Of a stretch of 23,040 nt of DNA, positions 14,880-20,589 are shown piece after piece. Each line of letters opens with the position of its first letter. Position 1 is the first letter of the stretch. The notes under the pieces were generated by a model. That model did no database searches. It saw nothing but the letters and a program-made list of their open reading frames with translations, and was not told where the DNA came from. Origin of the DNA: a virus; the IMG/VR virus record IMGVR_UViG_3300009180_000227, positions 1 through 23,040 of that record. One strand, 5' to 3'. Made by a program: the position numbers and the translations under genes.

Positions 14880-14901
14880 GGTTCGCAGGAAAACTCGGTT
14901 A
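14866..14901. repeat. Inverted repeat at the divergent tape measure/head-closure junction
   Basis: TAACCGAG (14866-14873) is the perfect complement of CTCGGTTA (14894-14901), separated by 20 bases. The pair is formed by two boundary motifs pointing away from each other. It could be an operator or a back-to-back promoter. A cruciform or hairpin is also possible. Confidence 0.6.
14888..14900 (+). promoter_or_regulatory. Boundary motif copy, long form (before gene 14901-15290)
   Basis: The plus strand reads GGAAAACTCGGTT and runs straight into the ATG at 14901. This is a plus-strand copy serving a plus-strand gene, which supports a directional role for the motif. Confidence 0.6.
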
Positions 14902-15290
14902 TGGCTTCAGCTCTTTTACCACTGGCAAACGCAACAGCAATACTGCGGCTAGCAGGGGCTGGTGTGATGACGGATCCTGACACCGGCAATGTCACGGCAG
15001 TAGAGCAGGAGGTTGTGTTAAGCCTGTTTCTTAAAGCGGAACAGGTGGCGTACCGTCAACTGCCTGGAGTGGATGTAAATAAAACGATCTACGAGGGCTA
15101 TGTCGTCGATCCGCAGGTACTCCCTGCTGGTGTGGTGGCTAGAACCCCAGGAACGTTGGTTTTTGCGGGGCAGCCGGCGGTCGAGTGTGTGGTGCTAGAG
15201 GCTCGGTTGCCATATGGCTCCACAGGGTTGATTGGTGGGACGTTGCAAGATACGCTTGGGGATCGGGTGCGCTTAGTGGCTGACGCCTAA
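14901..15290 (+). CDS. Head-closure-like protein
   Basis: A 129-residue plus-strand protein beginning MASALLPLANATAILRLAGA. It carries a central beta-rich part (VVLSLFLKAEQVAYRQLPGV, TIYEGYVVDPQVLPAGV) and a closing TLGDRVRLVADA. A small beta-barrel that handles one dimension ('YEGYVVDP') and the position before a neck protein fit the head-completion/closure group (SPP1 gp16, HK97 gp7 type). It is followed after 5 bases by the neck protein. Head-closure genes usually lie in line with the connector, but this pair is transcribed in the opposite direction, convergent with the tube gene. Family assignment rests on length, fold pattern and its partner gene. Confidence 0.6.
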   Translation: MASALLPLANATAILRLAGAGVMTDPDTGNVTAVEQEVVLSLFLKAEQVAYRQLPGVDVNKTIYEGYVVDPQVLPAGVVARTPGTLVFAGQPAVECVVLEARLPYGSTGLIGGTLQDTLGDRVRLVADA

Positions 15291-15295
15291 GCCTG

Positions 15296-15769
15296 ATGGC
15301 AAAGCTTCGCGTTACCGAATGGAATGCTGATCAGCTGCTGGCAAGGTCAGCGCAAATCCTTGAGGACTTTGGGCCGCAGGTTGCGTTTCAAGCTGAGCAG
15401 GAACTAAGCAAAGAGCAATACCAGTGGCCTAGGGAACGCAGTGACGGGACTCAAATTGTCACCTACCGCAAGAACGGCACACAAGTAACTACGCCACGGG
15501 ACATTGTTGATACTGGCGAACTGCTTAACTCAGCTACCGCTCCGGCGGTGCGGAGTGGTCAGCGCGGGCCGCGTCTGCAAATTAAATGGACGGCGCCTTA
15601 CGCAAAAGCGGTGCAGGAGGGTGGATATTTGATTGGCAGTGTACGAGCTAACTATGTGGCACCGGGGCGGGATTGGATTGCAAAGACTTACAAGCAGCTG
15701 AAGGTAGGAGGCGAAAGGCCGTTTATGCCGTATGTGCTGCAGCGCTGGAAATCGCTTGCCAAAAAGTAA
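15296..15769 (+). CDS. Neck / tail-completion protein, HK97 gp10-like
   Basis: A 157-residue plus-strand protein with the HK97 gp10 (neck/tail-completion) pattern: an N-terminal helix region, then PRDIVDTGELLNSA (residues about 68-80), a strand with IKWTAPYAKAVQEGG (96-110), APGRDWI (122-128), and a C-terminal helix VLQRWKSLAKK. The DTG.L..S and W..PYA..V..G blocks are what this family is recognised by. It joins the head to the tail or fixes the tail terminator. It begins 5 bases after the head-closure gene and ends against a terminator that faces the opposite strand. Confidence 0.8.
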   Translation: MAKLRVTEWNADQLLARSAQILEDFGPQVAFQAEQELSKEQYQWPRERSDGTQIVTYRKNGTQVTTPRDIVDTGELLNSATAPAVRSGQRGPRLQIKWTAPYAKAVQEGGYLIGSVRANYVAPGRDWIAKTYKQLKVGGERPFMPYVLQRWKSLAKK

Positions 15770-15796
15770 TCCCCCGCTGCGGTGAGGCAACGGGGG
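15764..15796 (-). terminator. Intrinsic terminator after the tail tube gene
   Basis: The stem CCCCCG(C)TGC - GGTGAG - GCA(A)CGGGGG spans 15771-15796. On the minus strand it is followed by ATTACTTTTT, so it is oriented to end the tail tube transcript. It lies between convergent genes and may also slow plus-strand transcription. Confidence 0.7.
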
Positions 15797-15830
15797 TGGG
15801 AGATGCGCAAGGCGCCGTGGGTGGGGGAGA

Positions 15831-16307
15831 TTAGTCGTCTTCCATCACCCAAGTTGGGGCGCCGTAGCCGGAGAGGGTGAAGCTCACTTTGGCCACGTTG
15901 CCGGCTTGGATGTCCTCGGAGAAGTCGGTGACGTATGCAACGCCAGAGTGCTTCTCAGGAGTGCCGCCGACTGTTTGCTCAGGTGACTCCCTGTACCACT
16001 CAACCAGATCACCTGCCGCTGCGTACAAAGATGCTGATTTCAGAAGCAGGTAGCCCGCATCTTTCAATGAAAGGTTGAGGCTGCAGGGGATGGTGTACGA
16101 CTGTCCGGTTACGACGGTAGCTTTGAAGCCTTGGGGGCTGCCGTAGTCGAGAACGTCGGTGGTGTCGGAAGAACTTTGGATGCCTGCGTTCTCAAGCGAG
16201 AGCACCTCGGTCATCCCCGTCGAGGATGTGGGGTTGGTACTGGCCGTGGTGCCAGCTTTGACCCAGAAGCGGTAGCCGAGGGCCGTGAAAAAGGCACCAG
16301 TAGCCAT
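15831..16307 (-). CDS. Major tail tube protein
   Basis: A 158-residue protein starting at ATG 16307. Composition and size fit a siphovirus tail tube protein: polar beta-strands and glycine turns, with YGSPQGFKATVVTGQSYTIP, SLNLSLKDAGYLLLKSA and AKVSFTLSGYGAPT. The last segment, a strand ending in SGYG, is common in tube proteins. It forms the hexameric rings around the tape measure. The boundary motif lies 24 bases before the start, and a terminator follows the stop, so it is the last gene of the connector/tube unit. Naming is by pattern and neighbourhood. Confidence 0.75.
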   Translation of the reverse strand: MATGAFFTALGYRFWVKAGTTASTNPTSSTGMTEVLSLENAGIQSSSDTTDVLDYGSPQGFKATVVTGQSYTIPCSLNLSLKDAGYLLLKSASLYAAAGDLVEWYRESPEQTVGGTPEKHSGVAYVTDFSEDIQAGNVAKVSFTLSGYGAPTWVMEDD

Positions 16308-16331
16308 TGCAAACAGAAGCGTTGGTTTGTT

Positions 16332-16341
16332 CTAGGTTTCC
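16332..16341 (-). promoter_or_regulatory. Boundary motif GGAAACCTAG (before the tail tube gene)
   Basis: An exact minus-strand copy directly after the stop of the sigma-like gene, 24 bases before the tube gene ATG. Confidence 0.65.
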
Positions 16342-16896
16342 CTAATCATTTTCAGTTGCTTCAAGTTGCTCCCAGGGGGTAGCGCGGGGGCATACGTGGA
16401 GGTCAAAGCCTCGAATGTCGTGGTCCGTTGGTTGGGTGGCGACGAGCGCCAGCTTCAACGCTTCATCGGTAATCTCCAGCTTCTCTAGTATCTCCTCGGT
16501 GCTATGACCGTTATTCATCATCTTGCGGGCTAGCTGACCGTTACGGCGCACGCTGCCGGGGGCTTTTACCATCCAGTTATTGTCACGGATCCAGTGGAGG
16601 ATGTCACCCTCGCAGAAGACCGTCAGCAGGGTGCTGAACGTGCCCTTGGCGGGGTTCCAGGCGCGGCACGTTTTGATGAAGCCTGTGTCGATGCAGCTAA
16701 AGAGATCGTCGCTGGCGACAAATGGGTATTTGCGGCACATCTTCCGGCCCATGAGGCGCACTAGGCCTCGATGGTCCCGATACATCTGCCCGATGGAATG
16801 TCGCTCCTCGTTGCTTAAAGGCGTGGCGAGGTGGCCGGTACGGGGACGGCGTGGTTTTGGGCACACGTCGGACACAGGGGAGTGGCAAACTCTCAC
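16342..16896 (-). CDS. Sigma-70 region 2-like transcription factor
   Basis: A 184-residue protein starting at GTG (16896-16894). Residues about 62-106 carry a sigma-70 region-2-like block: SDDLFSCIDTGFIKTCRAWN, PAKGTFSTLLTVFCEGDILHWIRDN. This corresponds to the core-binding and -10 recognition helices (compare DLIQEG..GL..A...FDP..G..FSTYA...I...I). After a linker KAPGSVRR, residues 119-145 (GQLARKMMNNGHSTEEILEK) look like a helix-turn-helix. It is shorter than a full host sigma factor, as phage late sigma factors often are. It lies between the connector and tube genes, an unusual place for a transcription factor, and probably directs RNA polymerase to phage late promoters. Whether it binds the boundary motif is a hypothesis. 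Confidence 0.75.
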   Translation of the reverse strand: MRVCHSPVSDVCPKPRRPRTGHLATPLSNEERHSIGQMYRDHRGLVRLMGRKMCRKYPFVASDDLFSCIDTGFIKTCRAWNPAKGTFSTLLTVFCEGDILHWIRDNNWMVKAPGSVRRNGQLARKMMNNGHSTEEILEKLEITDEALKLALVATQPTDHDIRGFDLHVCPRATPWEQLEATEND

Positions 16897-16905
16897 CTGA
16901 TTAGT

Positions 16906-16915
16906 CTAAGGTGCC
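16906..16915 (-). promoter_or_regulatory. Degenerate boundary motif (before the sigma-like gene)
   Basis: The minus strand reads GGCACCTTAG, a variant of GGAAACCTAG, 9 bases before the GTG of the sigma-like gene. It is the weakest of the copies I accept. Confidence 0.35.
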
Positions 16916-16929
16916 CTATCTAGGTCGGG

Positions 16930-17472
16930 TTAGCTGCGGGTGATGGCGATTGTGGGGCCTGGGATCACGCCAAGCAGCGGGGCAAGGAGTTGTTTCAGGT
17001 GGGGCAGCGCGGTGAGGGGGGTGATGCGTTGGTTGTTGGCACTGCGCCACTCGATCTCCATTACGTCCAACTTGACACGCTTCAGGTCGCTGTTGGCAAT
17101 GTTGGGGATGAGGGAAGAAGAGGCGCTGGTTTGGGTGAGGAGCGTGGGGGTGGTGATTAGGGCGGAGGCGAGGTCGAAGGTGGCGTCCGCTAGTTCGCTT
17201 GGGATTTCCGTGTCGCTGTAATCGCGCTCACTGGTGTAGGCGTATTTGCGGGGCCAGCAGAGGGCTTGGGTTGTGCTGGTGCGCGATCCGATGTAGCTGA
17301 GGGTGTCGAGGGCGCTGGTGGCGCTGATTAGGGCGCGGGTGCGGGTGTCGGAAGTTGCGTCCTCCCAGTCGGTGGGGTTGACTCGGTTATCTGCAATTAC
17401 CTGGGCAGCAACCAGCGTGATGTAGCTGTTGGCATCGGCTGCGCCTGCTGTAGCAATGATTGAGGCCGCCAT
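16930..17472 (-). CDS. Head-tail connector, DnaT_2-like family
   Basis: A 180-residue protein from the ATG at 17472; a GTG 12 bases further upstream would add four residues (MQRD), and neither start has a good ribosome binding site. The blocks ADANSYITLVAAQVIADNR, W, RALISATSALDTLSYIGSRT and TQALCWPR followed by ..IPSELADAT..LASALI are those of the phage connector family often labelled DnaT-like. Members form the ring below the portal that receives the tail. Its place right after the capsid gene (interrupted by one plus-strand gene) is the usual one. The C-terminal region (residues about 120-180) is less conserved. Confidence 0.85.
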   Translation of the reverse strand: MAASIIATAGAADANSYITLVAAQVIADNRVNPTDWEDATSDTRTRALISATSALDTLSYIGSRTSTTQALCWPRKYAYTSERDYSDTEIPSELADATFDLASALITTPTLLTQTSASSSLIPNIANSDLKRVKLDVMEIEWRSANNQRITPLTALPHLKQLLAPLLGVIPGPTIAITRS

Positions 17473-17490
17473 GTCACGCTGCACTGTTCC

Positions 17491-17500
17491 CTAAGTTTCC
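17491..17500 (-). promoter_or_regulatory. Boundary motif copy (before the connector gene)
   Basis: The minus strand reads GGAAACTTAG, one mismatch from the exact motif, 18 bases before the connector ATG. It faces away from the plus-strand copy at 17506-17520, with CTGCA between them, so the region is an imperfect inverted repeat. Confidence 0.6.
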
Positions 17501-17505
17501 CTGCA

Positions 17506-17520
17506 GGCAACTTCGGTTAC
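17506..17520 (+). promoter_or_regulatory. Boundary motif copy, long form (before gene 17536-17826)
   Basis: The plus strand reads GGCAACTTCGGTTAC, 15 bases before the ATG of the helix-turn-helix gene. It is the plus-strand half of the inverted pair centred on CTGCAG. Confidence 0.6.
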
Positions 17521-17535
17521 ACGCCACAAAGCACA

Positions 17536-17826
17536 ATGGAGTTCGACGTTCAACCTGTAGCTGATGAGAAGCCGGTGGTAAAAACCGTGCGCAAAAAAGC
17601 TGTGAAGGCGGAGGAAGCGCAGGTTGGTGGGGTGCGAAAATGGGAAGATGTTGTGCCGCTGGTGCGGGAGATGAAGGAGGCTGGGGTGTCGGTGCCTGAG
17701 ATTGCTGAGAAGTTGGAGCTTAGTTATGTGCTCGTTAATCAGGTGATGCTGCAGAGCTACAAGATGACGGTGGACACCATTGGGGTGTTTGATCGTCAGG
17801 AGCAGATGCGGGTGGCTGAACAATAA
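17536..17826 (+). CDS. Small helix-turn-helix protein
   Basis: A 96-residue plus-strand protein inserted between the connector and capsid genes. Residues 1-32 are basic and acidic linker (KTVRKKAVKAEEAQ). Residues about 51-73 form a clear helix-turn-helix: VSVPEIAEKLELSYVLVNQV. The C-terminus, residues 74-96, is polar. It starts with ATG 15 bases after a plus-strand boundary motif and stops at a TAA within the A-run that serves the opposite-strand terminator. A DNA-binding regulator of phage late transcription is the best reading. It could act at the divergent junction beside it (inferred). The exact family is not recognised. Confidence 0.75.
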   Translation: MEFDVQPVADEKPVVKTVRKKAVKAEEAQVGGVRKWEDVVPLVREMKEAGVSVPEIAEKLELSYVLVNQVMLQSYKMTVDTIGVFDRQEQMRVAEQ

Positions 17827-17849
17827 AAAACCCCCGCGCTGGGCGGGGG
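17825..17849 (-). terminator. Intrinsic terminator after the major capsid gene
   Basis: A strong stem CCCCCGC - GCTGG - GCGGGGG at 17831-17849, followed on the minus strand by six U. It is oriented to end the capsid transcript. The end of the plus-strand helix-turn-helix gene lies on the other side, so the hairpin separates two convergent units. Confidence 0.85.
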
Positions 17850-17868
17850 TTGGATGCACCGTTGACGA

Positions 17869-18945
17869 TCAGGCGTAAACGCCAGTGTCGTAGGGGGTGT
17901 TGACAAGCAAGCGCACCAGGGGCACGTTCTTGACGTTGTTGTAGGCCAGGGTCCAAGAGGCGATGGCGCCCATGTTGCCAGTGGTGGCAGCATTGGTGGG
18001 GTTGTCGCCTGCGGCAGCCCACTTTGTTCCAGCGACGTGGTAACCGTAGTGGTAATCCACGATCAGCAGGTCCTGGAAGCTGCTCTTGTTGCGGTCGGTT
18101 TCGACGCGCAGATCCTGTTGGATGCCCTCGCCAACCACGCCAGCGCCAAACAGGTACACGGGGTACTTGTTCAGGTGGGTAGAGGTGCCGCCGCTGATCA
18201 CACCCAGCTGGTCGTCAACGATGACGCGAAGACCGGCAAAGGTGTTGTAGGGGACGCCAATAAGGCCGCCGGCAGCGGAGACGGAACCACCGCTGACCTG
18301 CACTTGCAGGTAGCCGGTTTCCTCCAGGTAGTTGGCCACGCTGGAGTGCATGGCAATAGCGGTCATCTCGGAACCGCGCTCACCCAGCTTGCTCTTGGCC
18401 TTGACCACGTTGGCGGCGGTCAGGTAGTTGGCAGAGGTGGCGCTGGTGGTGCCGGTGGCGTTAAAGGTGTTAGAACCCAACACGCCGGAGCCGGAGATGT
18501 TGCCGAATAGACCGCCGATTTGAGCCAGCAGAGTGCCGGTCTTCTTCTTGGCGATGGAGGCAGCCAGTTGGTTGGCAACGTGACCCAAAGGATCAGCGCC
18601 GGAACCCAGACGGCTGAGGTCGTCAGTTCCGAACTGGAAGCCGCGATGCAGGATCGTCATGATCTGCTCGTCGGCAGTCACGCTCTGACTGGTCAGATAA
18701 CCGGCGCCAGATGTGCCCCAGCTGTTACCGCTGGTGATTACTTCTTCGGTTGGGTTGATCGCATCGAAGAAGGGAACGCGGACGCGGGTGGCGCCTGCGC
18801 GGGCATCCAAAGCTGCGTTACGGGTGATCACACCCGATTGCAGGAAGGAAGATTGCTCGAAGATCCGCTCGCTGGTGTACGAGAGGAACTCGGGACGGCT
18901 GATTAGATCGGAGAGAAAGGTCCCCCCGAGGTTTTGTTGGGCCAT
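17869..18945 (-). CDS. Major capsid protein
   Basis: A 358-residue protein, the expected size for an HK97-fold capsid subunit without a large delta domain (the separate scaffold gene precedes it). Features seen: an N-terminal helical arm (GGTFLSDLISRPEFLSYTSE), the block RAGATRVRVPFFDAINPTEE, QSVTADEQIMTILHRGFQFG, the A-domain part GERGSEMTAIAMHSSVANYL, GLRVIVDDQLGV, and the C-terminal strand NVPLVRLLVNTPYDTGVYA. It assembles the icosahedral shell on the scaffold. It ends 20 bases before a strong terminator, so it may be the last gene of the head unit. Subfamily not assigned. Confidence 0.88.
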   Translation of the reverse strand: MAQQNLGGTFLSDLISRPEFLSYTSERIFEQSSFLQSGVITRNAALDARAGATRVRVPFFDAINPTEEVITSGNSWGTSGAGYLTSQSVTADEQIMTILHRGFQFGTDDLSRLGSGADPLGHVANQLAASIAKKKTGTLLAQIGGLFGNISGSGVLGSNTFNATGTTSATSANYLTAANVVKAKSKLGERGSEMTAIAMHSSVANYLEETGYLQVQVSGGSVSAAGGLIGVPYNTFAGLRVIVDDQLGVISGGTSTHLNKYPVYLFGAGVVGEGIQQDLRVETDRNKSSFQDLLIVDYHYGYHVAGTKWAAAGDNPTNAATTGNMGAIASWTLAYNNVKNVPLVRLLVNTPYDTGVYA

Positions 18946-18960
18946 TGTTTGAAAGGGCGG

Positions 18961-18980
18961 GGTTTACCGTGAGTTACCCG
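18961..18980 (-). promoter_or_regulatory. Candidate diverged boundary motif before the capsid gene
   Basis: The minus strand reads CGGGTAACTCACGGTAAACC, which resembles the long form (GGCAACTTCGGTTAC) with extra bases. It overlaps the end of the scaffold gene. The likeness is weak and I count it only as a candidate. Confidence 0.2.
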
Positions 18981-19702
18981 CGAGCGGCTTCGGCTTTGAA
19001 AAGCTTGGCCAGCTCGGGATTTTCGACCTCCAGTCGCAACGCCTCAGTGATGTTGCGCGTCTCGCGTTTGAACGGGTTTGTCATCCCGCTCGCTGCAATA
19101 GGTGCTGAAAGACTGGCGCCCATGCCTCGGCTTGCTGTCGCAGCAAAATGGTGGTCCCATCCGCTACCTGCTGACCGCAAACTGGTCAGATATGTTGCAA
19201 GGGGTTGCTCAATTCCGTTCACAACAACAACCGGAATGCCGGAGGAGTCGCGGAGTTGAGGGGCGATAAGCCCGTACAGTTGCTCCGGGGCTAGAGCACC
19301 GCTGGTGCTCATTTGCTGAATCGCAGCTGCGCGTAGGCGCTCCTGCTCAACAGCCGCTTCCTTTGAGGTCAACTGGGCTTCCAGGTCGCTGATGCGCTGC
19401 ACCAGCTTTGCGTTTTCAGCTTTGGCGTCGTCCCACAACTGTTTGTACTCGCCGCTATTGGCAAGAGACTGTTGTGTGGTGGACTTCAGCTGAGCTTCGT
19501 TGTCCCTGAGGATCTTTTCAAGTTCGCCAAGTCGCTCGTTGAGCTTCTTGTTGGCTTCGCCTTTGGCTGCGTTATCTCGTTGTACGAGTTCGAGCTTGGT
19601 GCGAAGAGCTGAAAAATCGTCAGAAACTTGGGGGGTGGATTGCTGAGTCACGGACTCAACTTGTTCCTCCACGGGAGGAACTCCCACGACTTGCTCAGTC
19701 AT
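18974..19702 (-). CDS. Capsid scaffold protein
   Basis: A 242-residue protein directly upstream of the capsid gene. Residues about 28-120 form a long coiled coil (LRTKLELVQRDNAAKGEANK, LNERLGELEKILRDNEAQLK, AKLVQRISDLEAQLTSKEAA), typical of scaffolds. The C-terminal half contains GIPVVVVNGIEQPLATYLTS and a basic, Met-poor tail ending ELAKLFKAEAARG, probably the capsid-binding part. It should shape the procapsid and then leave. No protease motif is present, so cleavage is not predicted from this gene. It starts at ATG 19702, 21 bases after a boundary motif, with no Shine-Dalgarno. Confidence 0.85.
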   Translation of the reverse strand: MTEQVVGVPPVEEQVESVTQQSTPQVSDDFSALRTKLELVQRDNAAKGEANKKLNERLGELEKILRDNEAQLKSTTQQSLANSGEYKQLWDDAKAENAKLVQRISDLEAQLTSKEAAVEQERLRAAAIQQMSTSGALAPEQLYGLIAPQLRDSSGIPVVVVNGIEQPLATYLTSLRSAGSGWDHHFAATASRGMGASLSAPIAASGMTNPFKRETRNITEALRLEVENPELAKLFKAEAARG

Positions 19703-19723
19703 GTGGAGGGTAATGTGTGCTCG

Positions 19724-19733
19724 CTAGGTTGCC
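19724..19733 (-). promoter_or_regulatory. Boundary motif copy (before the scaffold gene)
   Basis: The minus strand reads GGCAACCTAG, where the TAG is the stop of the MuF-like gene. It lies 21 bases before the scaffold ATG. Confidence 0.55.
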
Positions 19734-20566
19734 GGGAGTATGCGGCAGCGGCACCGGGGGTGGACTGGGGGGATATAAGGGAAGTCGGTTTGGGTGGCGC
19801 CTGTTGTGCCGTCGAGCGGGCGGCAGATGGGGCAGGTCTTGGGGTCAAGAATGCTGTGCCACACCCAACCGCCAGAGGCAAAGGGTTCAGGAGTGGTGGC
19901 TGTCTTTTGTTGTTGGCGGGCGAAAATAGCGCGTTCAACGTGGCCGCTTACGTCCCACACAGCGTTGGCAATTAGCGCGTTGTCGCGGTTCAAAATGGCG
20001 CTGTAGGTTGTGCCTCTGGCGTTTTTGGGTTGCACATAGCCACGCCTCGTGCGTTCTGCTACAACCGTCCGGGCGATCTCGATTGTGCTGTCTTCGCGCA
20101 TTAGGCCGGTTTCAACCTTGGCGCGGATTGATCGCAGGTGGGTGTCCATGAACGGGCTGGTGCCGGTGATGGGGTTTACCTCGAAGAGGGCAAAGAGTGT
20201 TTTGCCGCCGGAGCGGGTGGTCTTGAGCAGGGTGTCTCCCGTGCGGGGTTTGTAGTCGCGCAATGTGGCAGCAAGTCCTGCGTAGGAAGAGGCGCGGGCA
20301 ACGTGCTCACGCTCTACTGTCTCCAGCTCTTGGAGCAGGATCGTGCGGAAGGCGTTGTTGTAGTCCCGTAGCTCGAAGATCAGGGTTGGGAGTATGGAAC
20401 TCCAAATGACGTACCTGCTCATCCCGGTGCTGGGGAGGGAAGCGAGGAGCGATTGGCGTAGACGCCACAACAGCAAAAGCAGTAGCGCTTTGATCTTGTC
20501 CTGCACGTTGCGCTCGTTCTTAGAGAGAACGGCGTAGGAGGCGATTAGGTATTCGTCTGGGGTCAC
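19724..20566 (-). CDS. MuF-like head morphogenesis protein
   Basis: A 280-residue protein starting at GTG (20566-20564). The C-terminus has the signature of the MuF family: WVWHSILDPKTCPICRPLDG at residues 234-253, then FPYIPPVHPRCRCRILP at 262-278, a Cys/His-rich finger (CPIC, HPRCRC). A helical N-terminal half precedes it. MuF proteins are minor head proteins bound at the portal and needed for head morphogenesis; some are injected with DNA. It follows the portal gene by 23 bases. The ending PAT and stop form part of a boundary motif. Confidence 0.9.
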   Translation of the reverse strand: MTPDEYLIASYAVLSKNERNVQDKIKALLLLLLWRLRQSLLASLPSTGMSRYVIWSSILPTLIFELRDYNNAFRTILLQELETVEREHVARASSYAGLAATLRDYKPRTGDTLLKTTRSGGKTLFALFEVNPITGTSPFMDTHLRSIRAKVETGLMREDSTIEIARTVVAERTRRGYVQPKNARGTTYSAILNRDNALIANAVWDVSGHVERAIFARQQQKTATTPEPFASGGWVWHSILDPKTCPICRPLDGTTGATQTDFPYIPPVHPRCRCRILPAT

Positions 20567-20589
20567 AACTCACCGACTGGGGGTGGGAA

